A DNA stretch of 64,000 bases from Comamonas sp. B21-038 (GTDB lineage Bacteria; Pseudomonadota; Gammaproteobacteria; Burkholderiales; Burkholderiaceae_C), in NCBI RefSeq assembly GCF_022387135.1, contig NZ_CP092462.1, positions 558,001 to 622,000 of the forward strand, written 5' to 3'. Numbering within the stretch: the first letter of the stretch is position 1; the number at the start of each line of letters is the position of its first letter. Position numbers and translations under genes: made by a program. The notes beneath the pieces are model-generated. The model was not told where the DNA came from. It searched no databases and saw only the letters and a list, made by a program, of their open reading frames with translations. Below are positions 9,190 to 17,596 of this stretch, in pieces.

Positions 9190-10571
9190 TTGATTGGATA
9201 GCAAGCCCTGCGCGGTTGGCAGGCGCAGCAGGCCTGGTGGCGGGGTATGCGCTGTTGTGTGCCGGCATTGCAGGGCGTTTGTGGCGCCAGCGCCGGGCTG
9301 AGCGCCAGGAGCAGCTCGCGCTGCAAGCGGGCAGCCAGCAGGGCGCGCCGGTGCTGGTGGCCTATGCCAGCCAGACCGGCAGGGCCGAGGCCCTGGCGCA
9401 TGAGACCGCGCGGGTGCTGCATGCGGGCGGCTGCGCGGTGCAGCTGCGGCCGGTGCAGGCGCTGCGGCTGGCCGACTTGCAGGCCTGCACGCAGAGCCTG
9501 TGGCTGCTGTCGACCACCGGAGAGGGCGATGCGCCCGACGATGCGCTGCCATTTGTGCGCCAGGTGCTGGAGCAGGCGCAGCCGCTGCCCGGGCACAGTG
9601 CCCAGGTGCTGGCGCTGGGCGACAGCGAATACGCGGCCTTCTGCGCCTTTGGTCTGCGCGTGCAGCAGTGGCTGCAACAGCAGGGCGCCAAGGCCGATGT
9701 GCTGTGCATGGACAACGGCGATGAGGCCAGCCTGATGGCCTGGCAGGGCCAGACGGCCGAGTTGCTGCAGACACTGACCGGCCAGGCCGGCGAGGGCTGG
9801 CGCCAGCCGCAAGCCGCCCAGCCCTGGGTGCTGCGCCGCCGCCAGTTGCTCAACCCCGGCAGCCAGGGCGGCCCGGTATACCTGCTCGACTGGCAGCCGC
9901 AGTCCGGCGCCTTGCCGCGCTGGGAATCAGGCGACCTGGTATCGCTGGCGGTGCCCGCCGATCCGCAGCGCAGCCGGGATTACTCGATTGCGTCGGTGCC
10001 CGAGGACGGCCAGCTGCAATTGCTGGTGCGCCAAAGCACGCGTGCCGATGGCACACCGGGCCTGGCATCGGGCTGGTTGTGCGAGGGCATGGCTGTGGGC
10101 GATGTGCTGCCGATGCGGCTGCGTGCGCACAGCGGTTTTAGATTGGGTGACAACGCCGAGCGCCCTTTGCTGCTGATCGGCAATGGCACCGGCTTGGCGG
10201 GCCTGTGCAGCCATATCCGCGCCCGCGTGGCCAAAGGCCGTTCGGACCAATGGCTGGTATTTGGCGAGCGCCATCCTGACCAGGATGCGCTGCTGGATGC
10301 GCAACTGCAGCAATGGCTGGCCGCTGGTCAGCTGGAGCGTCTGGACCGTGCCTGGTCCCGCGATGCGACCGACCCTTGCTATGTGCAGCAGCTGCTGGAG
10401 CGCCAGGCGCAGCGGCTGCAGGGCTGGGTCGCGCGCGGCGCTGCGATCTATGTCTGCGGCAGCCAGCAGGGCATGGCGCAAGGCGTCGATGCGGTGCTGC
10501 GCCAGGTGCTGGGCGCCCCCGCGGTGGATGCGTTGGCGCTGGCCGGGCGCTACCGCCGGGATGTGTACTGA
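9186..10571 (+). CDS. Membrane-anchored flavodoxin/NADPH reductase (sulfite-reductase-flavoprotein type)
   Basis: A 461-residue diflavin reductase of the CysJ/cytochrome P450-reductase group. One N-terminal membrane anchor (about residues 10-30) is followed by an FMN flavodoxin domain (about 56-200: YASQTGRAEAL, STTGEGDAPDDA, LGDSEYAAFCAFG) and a FAD/NAD(P)H domain (SRDYSIASV for FAD, IGNGTGLAGL for the nucleotide, and the terminal RYRRDVY). The anchor distinguishes it from soluble CysJ and fits delivery of electrons from NADPH to a membrane partner, most simply the PepSY protein. No sulfite reductase haemoprotein is nearby, so sulfite reduction is unlikely. It is the last gene of the iron-reduction operon. 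Confidence 0.9.
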   Translation: MIDWIASPARLAGAAGLVAGYALLCAGIAGRLWRQRRAERQEQLALQAGSQQGAPVLVAYASQTGRAEALAHETARVLHAGGCAVQLRPVQALRLADLQACTQSLWLLSTTGEGDAPDDALPFVRQVLEQAQPLPGHSAQVLALGDSEYAAFCAFGLRVQQWLQQQGAKADVLCMDNGDEASLMAWQGQTAELLQTLTGQAGEGWRQPQAAQPWVLRRRQLLNPGSQGGPVYLLDWQPQSGALPRWESGDLVSLAVPADPQRSRDYSIASVPEDGQLQLLVRQSTRADGTPGLASGWLCEGMAVGDVLPMRLRAHSGFRLGDNAERPLLLIGNGTGLAGLCSHIRARVAKGRSDQWLVFGERHPDQDALLDAQLQQWLAAGQLERLDRAWSRDATDPCYVQQLLERQAQRLQGWVARGAAIYVCGSQQGMAQGVDAVLRQVLGAPAVDALALAGRYRRDVY

Positions 10572-10592
10572 GGCCTGGCCGGCCCAGAAAGC

Positions 10593-11381
10593 CTAAGCGG
10601 TGGCCAGGCTGCTGTCGGCCTTGCTCGTCAGCTCCGCCTTCACAAACGCAATCGGCGCACCATGCGAGAGCTTGGCCGAGGCCTGGTCCCAGGTACCAGC
10701 CCCCTGGAGCACAATCGCCAACGGGCCTTCGCCCTTGCTTTGCAACTGCGGCGCCGTCTGCGTCAGCTCCAGCACGCTGTTGCCCAATGCAATGGTGGCG
10801 CTGTTGCCGCCGTCGGCGGCGTGGATGTGGGCCTTGTCGCCCAGCAGCGCGCGGTAGCGCTCCAGGCTTTGCAGCAGATCGCTGACGGCCACCGTCAGGC
10901 GTGCCACACCGGTGGCACCGTTGGCATGCTGGCGCACTTCGCCCTCAGGTACGCGCAGCTTGCGCGGCGTGATATCCCCGCAGAGGAAGGGCAGGTCATG
11001 CGTGTGCGGGCGGCCGGTCTGCCATTGCAGGCGTTCGCCATCGGGGCGCAGCCAGCCGCCATCCAGCGGGCCTTGCAGGTCCAGGCCGCGCGCCTTGGCC
11101 GCAGCAATCACCTCGGCGGTGCTGGGGGGCAGCAGCGCAAAGTCGATGATGCCTTCGCCATGCTGGTCCAGCAGCTGCCACCAGCGGTCTTGCGGTGCCG
11201 GGCTGCGCCAGGCGATCAGCTCGAAATAGGCGCCATCCTCAAACACCACCAGCGCATTGTGGGTGGGGCGGCCGGGGTGTTCGCCGCCGCGCACGACGGT
11301 AAAGCCCAGTGCAGCGTAGTCGTCAATGGTTTTGTCGAGGTCGTGGACCGCGATCACGATATGGTCAAGTGTCAGTGCCAT
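10593..11381 (-). CDS. VOC-fold glyoxalase-like protein
   Basis: A 262-residue protein that begins with a VOC strand (TLDHIVIAVHDLDKTIDDYAALGFTV) and contains a glyoxalase-like domain with HNALVVFEDGAYFELIAW (about 41-58). A second VOC-like module starts near residue 155 (GVARLTVAVSDLLQSLERYRALLG). The family is functionally mixed and the substrate is unknown. The gene converges on the reductase gene with a 21-base gap, so the two transcripts share a termination region. An OsmC gene lies 37 bases upstream on the same strand and the two probably form an operon, which hints at detoxification, though no direct evidence shows this. Confidence 0.87.
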   Translation of the reverse strand: MALTLDHIVIAVHDLDKTIDDYAALGFTVVRGGEHPGRPTHNALVVFEDGAYFELIAWRSPAPQDRWWQLLDQHGEGIIDFALLPPSTAEVIAAAKARGLDLQGPLDGGWLRPDGERLQWQTGRPHTHDLPFLCGDITPRKLRVPEGEVRQHANGATGVARLTVAVSDLLQSLERYRALLGDKAHIHAADGGNSATIALGNSVLELTQTAPQLQSKGEGPLAIVLQGAGTWDQASAKLSHGAPIAFVKAELTSKADSSLATA

Positions 11382-11418
11382 GGGATAGTTCCGTAAAAAA
11401 AGGAGGGAGGGACGGGGG

Positions 11419-11985
11419 TCAGGCCGCCTGCTTGTGCGTCTGGGCCAGCGAATTGCTGTGCTCGACGCTCGCGCGGATGGTCTGCGGCTGGCGCAGCAGG
11501 TTCAGGATCGGGCAGGTCCGCTCCACGGCGGCAAACAGCGCATCGATGTCGGCACGCGGCGCGGGCGAATCGATATGCACGGTGTAGGCAATGTCGTGTG
11601 GCCAGATGGGCGTGGTCTCGTGGCCGGGCTTGCCGGCGCGCGGGTCGATCACGCCGCTCACCTCCACGTCCAGGCTGGTCAGCGGCACCTGTTGGGCGGC
11701 GGCCTGGATCAGAAAGATATGGGTGACGCAGCTGCCCAGCACACCCAGCTGCAGCTCGGGCGAGCTGGGGCCCAGGTTGTAGCCGGCAAAGCTCGGCGGG
11801 CTGTCGCTGATGACCTGGTGCTCGCGGATACGGATGCGGCGCACGCCGCTGCGCCCTTCGGCGCTCACGTTGGCGCGCAGCGCCGTGGCCTGGGCGGTGC
11901 CGGCATCGATCTGGGCATCGCGCGCCAATACGGCGCCGCGCTTTTCAGCCAGGTAGTCATTCAAGGTAGCAGGGCTTGCACTCAT
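11419..11985 (-). CDS. OsmC-family peroxidase
   Basis: A 188-residue thiol peroxidase-like protein of the OsmC/Ohr superfamily, which reduces organic hydroperoxides with two reactive cysteines. Cys86 (LGSCVTHIF) and Cys158 (ERTCPILN) are placed as the peroxidatic and resolving residues. The gene is followed 37 bases on by a VOC gene on the same strand. It runs divergently from the large plus-strand ABC operon, so the 360-base region between them carries both promoters. Whether its role is in oxidative stress or in the monooxygenase pathway opposite cannot be decided from the sequence. Confidence 0.88.
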   Translation of the reverse strand: MSASPATLNDYLAEKRGAVLARDAQIDAGTAQATALRANVSAEGRSGVRRIRIREHQVISDSPPSFAGYNLGPSSPELQLGVLGSCVTHIFLIQAAAQQVPLTSLDVEVSGVIDPRAGKPGHETTPIWPHDIAYTVHIDSPAPRADIDALFAAVERTCPILNLLRQPQTIRASVEHSNSLAQTHKQAA

Positions 11986-12344
11986 GGAGTCATTGGGAAA
12001 TGTGCTGCATCGGCGGGAGGTGATGCGTGCCTACGAACGAAAACACGTTCTCAGGCCATTGTTGGCACGCATGCCCCATCCGTGAACTGCGCAGATCGCA
12101 TGTGCATATGCGGCTGCTGCGCATGTGCTTATACGCAAACCCTCTATGCGGCGCCAGGCCTGGCGGCCGCTTGCTTCCTTGGTTTGCGCATATCGATGCT
12201 CTGAAAAATACCTTCTCGCCGGCCGCCGAATGCCTAGCATGACACACCCAGATGGCGGCACTTTCTGCAAGGGTGCCGCTGCCCGGCAGCCGAGGTTGGC
12301 GTGCCGGTGCAGGCAAGGTTGCCCGTGGCTAGCGAGGGTGGTGC
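11986..12344. other. Divergent intergenic region with repeated palindromes
   Basis: About 360 bases between the OsmC gene (minus) and the ABC binding-protein gene (plus). It contains the three related palindromic elements listed separately, at 12097, 12120 and 12186. No short gene could be supported within it. Confidence 0.6.
12097..12199. promoter_or_regulatory. Tandem palindromic operator-like elements
   Basis: CGCATGTGCATATGCG at 12097-12112 is repeated 23 bases later as CGCATGTGCTTATACG (12120-12135). A looser relative, GCGCATATCGATGC, lies at 12186-12199. The first has CGCAT/ATGCG arms. Spacing of about two helical turns on one DNA face fits a dimeric or tetrameric regulator binding upstream of the ABC operon. 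The regulator is not identified in this window. Confidence 0.5.
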
Positions 12345-14015
12345 GTGGTGTTGAAAGCGAATAAATTCAAAAAACTGGCGGTATGGAGCGCGGCAGTGCT
12401 GGCGCTGGGCGGGCTGCTGTCGGCCTGCTCCAAGAACGAGAGTGTGGCCGAGGCCAAGGCCGACACGGGTCCGGCCAACGGCGGCGCCCTCGTGTACCTG
12501 GAGCAGCAGGCGCATACCAATCTCTACCCGCCAGCCGGTGGCTTCTACCCCAATGGCGGCGTGCTCAACCAGATCACCGACAAGCTCACCTACCAGGACC
12601 CCAAGACGCTGGAGATCCAGCCCTGGATTGCCAAGAGCTGGACCATCAACGACAGCGCCACCGAGTTCACATTCGAGCTGCGCCCGGGCGTGACTTTCTC
12701 CGATGGCACGCCGCTGGATGCCGCAGCCGTGGCCAAGAACTTTGACACCTACGGGCGCGGCAACAAGGCACTCAAGCTGCCGGTGTCCGAAGTCATCAAC
12801 AACTACGAGCGCAGTGAGGTGCTGGGCCCGCTGACGGTGAAGTTCTACTTCAGCAAGCCGTCTCCGGGCTTTCTCCAAGGTACCTCGGTGATCGGCTCGG
12901 GCCTGGTGGCTTTGCAGACCCTGGAGCGCCCGTTTGATGAGCTGGGCGATGCCACCAAGATCATCGGCTCGGGCCCTTTTGTGGTGGCCAGCGAGACCCT
13001 GGGCAAGGAGCTGGTGCTGTCGGCCCGCAAGGACTACAACTGGGGCCCGGCGCAGCTGGCGCACCAGGGCCGCGCGCGCCTGGATGAAGTGCGCTTTATC
13101 GTCACCCCGGAGGACAGCGTGCGCATTGGCGCGCTGCTGTCGGGCCAGGCTGGTGTGATCCGCCAGGTGCAGGCCTATGACGAAAAGCGGGTGGAGGAGC
13201 AGAAGTTCGTCATCTATGCGCCATCCACGCGGGGGGTGAACAACAGCATTGTTTTCCGGCCCGACAACGCGCTGGTCGCCGATCTGAAGGTGCGCCAGGC
13301 GCTGCTGCATGCCACCAATACCCAGGAGGTCGTGCAGACGCTGTTCTCGCACAACTACCCGCAGGCCACCTCGGTGATTGCGTCCAGCGCGCTGGGCTAT
13401 GTCAACCTGGCCAGCAAGCTGGCCTATGACCCGCAAAAGGCGCAGCAGCTGCTGGAGAGCGCAGGCTGGACACCGGGGCCGGACGGCATCCGCCAAAAGG
13501 ACGGCCGCGCGCTGGCGCTGGCTGCCTATGACTCGCTGCCCCAGCCGCAGAACAAGGAAACCCTGCAACTGGTGGCCCAGCAGTGGGCCAAGGTAGGGGT
13601 CAAGCTGCAGGTGCTCAGCGGTGATGCTGGCGTGCGCATTGTCGACAACCTCGACCCGGAGAAGACGCCAGTCGCCCCCGGCATGGTCGGCCGCGCCGAT
13701 CCCGATGTGATCAAGAGCAACTACTACCCGACCAACCGCAACGTGCTGCTGCAGCAAGGCGGCGTCAGCCAGAAGGTCAAGGGCTTTGTCGATCCGCAGC
13801 TCAACGGTTTGCTGGAAGCGATTGCCGCGCAGACGGACGCCCAGAAGCGCCTGGCGCTGACCGCCGAGGTGCAGAACTACCTGATCGACCAGGCATATGT
13901 GATCCCCATTTTTGAAGAGCCGCAGGCCTTCGCCGCTGCACCCTGGGTGCGCGAAGTGGGGTTTGAGGCCGTAGGGCGCCCGAGCTTTTACAGCACCTGG
14001 CTGGCCAAGCGCTGA
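12345..14015 (+). CDS. ABC transporter substrate-binding lipoprotein (dipeptide/nickel type; KPN_01854-like)
   Basis: A 556-residue periplasmic binding protein of the family-5 (oligopeptide/dipeptide/nickel) class. It has a lipoprotein signal whose lipobox LLSAC places the lipidated Cys at residue 28. Family stretches follow: YEDPKT-type opening near 80, WTINDSATEFTFELRPGVTFSDGTPLDAAAV, and LLESAGWTPGPDGIRQKDG. The gene opens a six-gene operon with two permeases, a double ATPase, a luciferase-like monooxygenase and a peroxidase-like protein. This gene order recalls the set of families named after KPN_01854 to KPN_01858 and Avi_7169/7170 (recalled from family names, not searched). The start is GTG; a second GTG follows at once. 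Confidence 0.88.
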   Translation: MVLKANKFKKLAVWSAAVLALGGLLSACSKNESVAEAKADTGPANGGALVYLEQQAHTNLYPPAGGFYPNGGVLNQITDKLTYQDPKTLEIQPWIAKSWTINDSATEFTFELRPGVTFSDGTPLDAAAVAKNFDTYGRGNKALKLPVSEVINNYERSEVLGPLTVKFYFSKPSPGFLQGTSVIGSGLVALQTLERPFDELGDATKIIGSGPFVVASETLGKELVLSARKDYNWGPAQLAHQGRARLDEVRFIVTPEDSVRIGALLSGQAGVIRQVQAYDEKRVEEQKFVIYAPSTRGVNNSIVFRPDNALVADLKVRQALLHATNTQEVVQTLFSHNYPQATSVIASSALGYVNLASKLAYDPQKAQQLLESAGWTPGPDGIRQKDGRALALAAYDSLPQPQNKETLQLVAQQWAKVGVKLQVLSGDAGVRIVDNLDPEKTPVAPGMVGRADPDVIKSNYYPTNRNVLLQQGGVSQKVKGFVDPQLNGLLEAIAAQTDAQKRLALTAEVQNYLIDQAYVIPIFEEPQAFAAAPWVREVGFEAVGRPSFYSTWLAKR

Positions 14016-14049
14016 GGCGCAGCCCTGCTGAGCGTCAAGGAGCACCCCG

Positions 14050-14994
14050 ATGTCCTTCTATCCCTATCTGGCCCGGCGCAGTGCCCAGGCGCTGCTGGTG
14101 CTGTGGGCGGCGTTCACCGCGTCCTTCGTGCTGCTGCAGCTGCTGCCGGGCGATGCGCTGCTGATCAAGTTCCTCAGCCCCGAGCTGGGCCTGGGCCCGC
14201 AGGAGGTGGCTGATATCCGCGCCGCCTATGGCGCAGACCAGCCCGTGTGGCAGCAGTACTGGCACAGCCTGACCGGCTTTGTCAGCGGCAACTTTGGCTA
14301 CTCGCTGCAGGCCGGCGTGCCGGTCAGCCACGGGCTGGCCACCAGCCTGCCGCCCACCTTGCGGCTGGCCGGCCTGGGCTTTGCGCTGGCCGTTGTGCTG
14401 GCTCTGGTGCTGGCGCTGCTGGCCCAGCTGGCACCGTGGCGCTGGCTGCGCGGCGCGCTCTATGCGCTGCCGTCGGTGTTTGTCTCAGTGCCGGTGTTCT
14501 GGCTGGGCATTGTGCTGATCCAGCTGGTGTCGTTCCGCCTGGGCTGGATCCCCGTGATCAACCCCGGCAAATGGCAAGGCCTGGTGCTGCCGACGCTGAC
14601 CTTGGCGATACCGATTGCCGCGCCGCTGGCGCAGATCCTGTTGCGCAATGTGGACGAGGTGCTGACCCAGCCCTTTGTGGCCGTGGCACGTGCCAAGGGC
14701 GCGCCGCGCCTGTGGCTGCTGCTGCGCCATGTGGCAGGCAATGCCGCGCTGCCGATGCTGACGATGGCCGGCGTGCTGTTTGGCGAGCTGCTGGGCGGCG
14801 CCGTGGTGACCGAGGCCGTCTTTGGGCTCAACGGTCTGGGCAGCCTCACGCAGCAAGCCGTCGGCAACCAGGACAGCGCCGTGCTGCAGGCGGTCGTGGT
14901 CATCTCGGCCACCGCCTTTGTGCTGATCAACCTTGCGGTGGACCTGCTCTACCCGCTGTTCGACCCGCGTTTGCGCAACCGTTTGGGAGTTTGA
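14050..14994 (+). CDS. ABC transporter permease (DppB/OppB type)
   Basis: A 314-residue inner-membrane permease of the dipeptide/oligopeptide class. It opens with the usual YLARRSAQALLVLWAAFTASFVLLQLLPGD segment, has about six membrane spans, and carries the EAA coupling loop around EVLTQPFVAVARAKGAPRLWLLLRH, which docks on the ATPase. It pairs with the second permease that begins two bases after its stop codon. Together with the lipoprotein and double ATPase it forms a complete importer. The substrate is unknown and need not be a peptide, since the class also carries nickel, opines and glutathione. Confidence 0.92.
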   Translation: MSFYPYLARRSAQALLVLWAAFTASFVLLQLLPGDALLIKFLSPELGLGPQEVADIRAAYGADQPVWQQYWHSLTGFVSGNFGYSLQAGVPVSHGLATSLPPTLRLAGLGFALAVVLALVLALLAQLAPWRWLRGALYALPSVFVSVPVFWLGIVLIQLVSFRLGWIPVINPGKWQGLVLPTLTLAIPIAAPLAQILLRNVDEVLTQPFVAVARAKGAPRLWLLLRHVAGNAALPMLTMAGVLFGELLGGAVVTEAVFGLNGLGSLTQQAVGNQDSAVLQAVVVISATAFVLINLAVDLLYPLFDPRLRNRLGV

Positions 14995-14996
14995 CC

Positions 14997-15956
14997 ATGT
15001 CTGCAAGCACTTCTTCCACCGCCGGGCTGGGCGCCCTGGCCGCCGAGCCGGGCCTGCTGACCGGGGCCCGAGCCACGGACAGCGCTGCGGTGCAGGCGCC
15101 GCAGCAGCGGCTGGCTGCGCCAGGCCTGCCTGCCCTCTTTGCCAAGGCCCTGCAACGCCTGCGTGCCGCACCGCTGGGCCTGCTGCTGGCCTGGGGCGTG
15201 CTGGCGCTGGTGGCGCTGTGGGCCATTGCGCCGGGCTGGTTCACCAGCTACAACCCGGTGCTGGGCACGGCCGGCCAGCAGCTGCAGGCGCCCAGCGCCG
15301 CCCACTGGCTGGGGACGGACGCGCTGGGCCGTGACAGCTATGCGCGCCTGGTCTACGGCGCCGTCCATTCGCTCAGCGGCGCCTTTGTGGCGGTGAGCGT
15401 CGGCCTGGTACTGGGCACCTTGCTGGGCCTGGTTGCCGGCGCAGCAGGCGGCTGGGTGGAAGACGCGGTAATGCGCCTCGTCGACGTGCTGCTGTCGGTG
15501 CCCTCGTTGCTGCTGTCGCTGTCGGTGATCATCATCCTGGGCTTTGGCACCGTGAATGCGGCGCTGGCGGTGGGGATTGTCTCGGTCGCTAGCTTTGCGC
15601 GCCTGGTGCGCTCGGAAGTGGTGCGGGTGCGCCGCTCTGACTATGTGGAAGCGGCACTGGGCAGTGGCGGGCGCTTTGCGGCCGTGCTCTGGCGCCATGT
15701 GCTGCCCAATTCGCTGACCTCGGTGATCGCGCTGGCGGCACTGCAGTTTGGCTCGGCCATTCTGGCGATCTCGACGTTGGGCTTTCTCGGCTATGGTGCG
15801 CCGCCGCCGACGCCCGAATGGGGCCTGCTGATTGCCGAAGGCCGCAACTACATCTCCACCGCCTGGTGGCTGACCGCCGCGCCCGGCCTGCTGGTGGCAG
15901 CGGTGGTGCTGGCGGCCAACCATATCAGTGCCGATCTGACCCGGAGGCGCGCATGA
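14997..15956 (+). CDS. ABC transporter permease (DppC/OppC type)
   Basis: A 319-residue second permease of the same importer. A cytoplasmic extension of about 50 residues precedes the first membrane segment (LLLAWGVLALVALWAIAPGWF). The family stretch HWLGTDALGRDSYARLVYGA follows, then about five further spans and the coupling loop RRSDYVEAALGSGGRFAAVLWRHVLPNS. The start at 14997 comes two bases after the previous stop, and the stop overlaps the ATPase start (ATGA), a sign of translational coupling. The extended N-terminus is slightly long for the class and is low in complexity. Confidence 0.92.
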   Translation: MSASTSSTAGLGALAAEPGLLTGARATDSAAVQAPQQRLAAPGLPALFAKALQRLRAAPLGLLLAWGVLALVALWAIAPGWFTSYNPVLGTAGQQLQAPSAAHWLGTDALGRDSYARLVYGAVHSLSGAFVAVSVGLVLGTLLGLVAGAAGGWVEDAVMRLVDVLLSVPSLLLSLSVIIILGFGTVNAALAVGIVSVASFARLVRSEVVRVRRSDYVEAALGSGGRFAAVLWRHVLPNSLTSVIALAALQFGSAILAISTLGFLGYGAPPPTPEWGLLIAEGRNYISTAWWLTAAPGLLVAAVVLAANHISADLTRRRA

Positions 15957-17596
15957 CCGAGGCCGCCATTCCCGTCTTGCAGGTCGAGAACCTGTCGATC
16001 GCCTACCACGACGGCCAGGCCGAGCAGCGCACCGTGCACGAGGTCTCGTTCTCCATTGCCGCCGGCGAGGTGCTGGCCCTGGTGGGCGAGTCCGGCTCGG
16101 GCAAGACGACGACCGCGCAATCCATCATTGGCCTGCTGGCCGACAACGGCCGGGTACAGGGCGGCAGCATCCGCATCAACGGCACCGACGTGGCGGGCTG
16201 GTCGCAGCGCCAGCTGGAGGCACTGCGCGGCAAGGTGGTGAGCCTGATTCCGCAGGATCCGACCACCTCGCTGAACCCGGTGCGCACCGTGGGTGACCAG
16301 GTCGGCGAGATGCTGCGCCTGCACGGCTGGCGCGACAAAAAGCAGATTGCCCAGCGTGTGCTGGAGCTGCTGCAAAAAGTGGGGCTTTCGCAGCCCGAGC
16401 TGCGCGCACGCCAGTTTCCGCATGAGCTCTCGGGCGGTATGAAGCAGCGCGTGCTGATCGCCATCGCGATTGCACTGCAGCCTGCACTGATCATTGCCGA
16501 TGAGCCCACCAGCGCGCTCGATGTGACGGTGCAGCGCCGCATTCTGGATCTGATTGACGACCTGCGCCGCGAGTTTGGCACCGCCGTGCTGCTGGTGACG
16601 CATGACCTGGGCGTGGCTGCCGACCGCGCCAACCGTCTGGTCGTCCTGCAGGCCGGCCGCATCCAGGAGCAGGGGCCCACGGCCGATGTGCTGCGCAACC
16701 CGCAAAGCCGCTACACGCGCCAGCTGCTGGCCGATGCGCCATCGCTGGGTACGGCGCGGGCGCGGGCGCCACGGACGGTGGTGGCAGAGCCAGCGATTGT
16801 GGTGCAGGGCCTGGTGCATGACTTTGCAGTGGCGGGCCAGCGCGGCCTGTTCCGCGCGGTCGATGGCATCTCGTTCGAAGTGCCTCGGGGCAGCACGCAT
16901 GCGATCGTGGGCGAGTCCGGCTCGGGCAAGACCACGACCATCCGCGACGTGGTGGGCTTTGGCAAACCGACGGCGGGCCGCATCACGGTCGAAGGCGTCG
17001 ATGTGACATCGCTGCGCGGCGAGGCGCTGCGCCAGTTCCGCAAAACGGTGCAGCTGGTCTACCAGAATCCGTTCAGCTCGCTCGATCCGCGCCAGAGCAT
17101 CTACGCGATCATCGAAGAGCCGCTGCTGAACTTTGAGCGCCTGGCGCCGGCCGAGCGCGAGCGCCGCGTGCATGACATGCTGGCCCGCGTGGGCCTGCCG
17201 CCGGCAGTACTGACGCGCCGCCCGCGCGCGCTCTCGGGCGGCCAGCGCCAGCGGGTGGCCATTGCCCGGGCGCTGATCCTGCAGCCGCGTGTGCTGGTGC
17301 TGGACGAGGCCGTGTCGGCCCTCGATGTGACCGTGCAGGCGCAGATTCTGGCACTGCTCGACCAGCTGCAGCGCGAGTTGCAGCTGACCTATCTCTTCAT
17401 CTCGCACGACCTGGCCGTGGTACGCCAGATTGCCGATACCGTCTCGGTGCTGCAGGGCGGCCGCCAGGTCGATGCCGGGCCGGTGGACGAGGTGTTCTCG
17501 CGCCCCGGCAGTGCCTATACGCGCGAGCTGATCGCTGCCATTCCCGGACAAAAACACCACCATGAACCAGAGCCCATTCCTGCACTCGCCGCCTAG
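15953..17596 (+). CDS. Double ABC ATPase (DppD-DppF fusion type)
   Basis: A 547-residue protein with two complete ATPase domains, the fused equivalent of DppD and DppF. Each half has a Walker A (GESGSGKTT at about residues 44 and 320), a signature (LSGGMKQRV and LSGGQRQRV) and a Walker B (IIADEPTSALD and LVLDEAVSALD). All catalytic elements look intact. The C-terminus overlaps the start of the monooxygenase gene by 35 bases, so transport and oxidation are tightly coupled in expression. Confidence 0.93.
   Translation: MTEAAIPVLQVENLSIAYHDGQAEQRTVHEVSFSIAAGEVLALVGESGSGKTTTAQSIIGLLADNGRVQGGSIRINGTDVAGWSQRQLEALRGKVVSLIPQDPTTSLNPVRTVGDQVGEMLRLHGWRDKKQIAQRVLELLQKVGLSQPELRARQFPHELSGGMKQRVLIAIAIALQPALIIADEPTSALDVTVQRRILDLIDDLRREFGTAVLLVTHDLGVAADRANRLVVLQAGRIQEQGPTADVLRNPQSRYTRQLLADAPSLGTARARAPRTVVAEPAIVVQGLVHDFAVAGQRGLFRAVDGISFEVPRGSTHAIVGESGSGKTTTIRDVVGFGKPTAGRITVEGVDVTSLRGEALRQFRKTVQLVYQNPFSSLDPRQSIYAIIEEPLLNFERLAPAERERRVHDMLARVGLPPAVLTRRPRALSGGQRQRVAIARALILQPRVLVLDEAVSALDVTVQAQILALLDQLQRELQLTYLFISHDLAVVRQIADTVSVLQGGRQVDAGPVDEVFSRPGSAYTRELIAAIPGQKHHHEPEPIPALAA

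Noticed and set aside
15848-17563. Minus-strand frame opposite the double ATPase
   Set aside because: The plus strand contains two full sets of Walker and signature motifs; the opposite frame is a mirror of their codon use.
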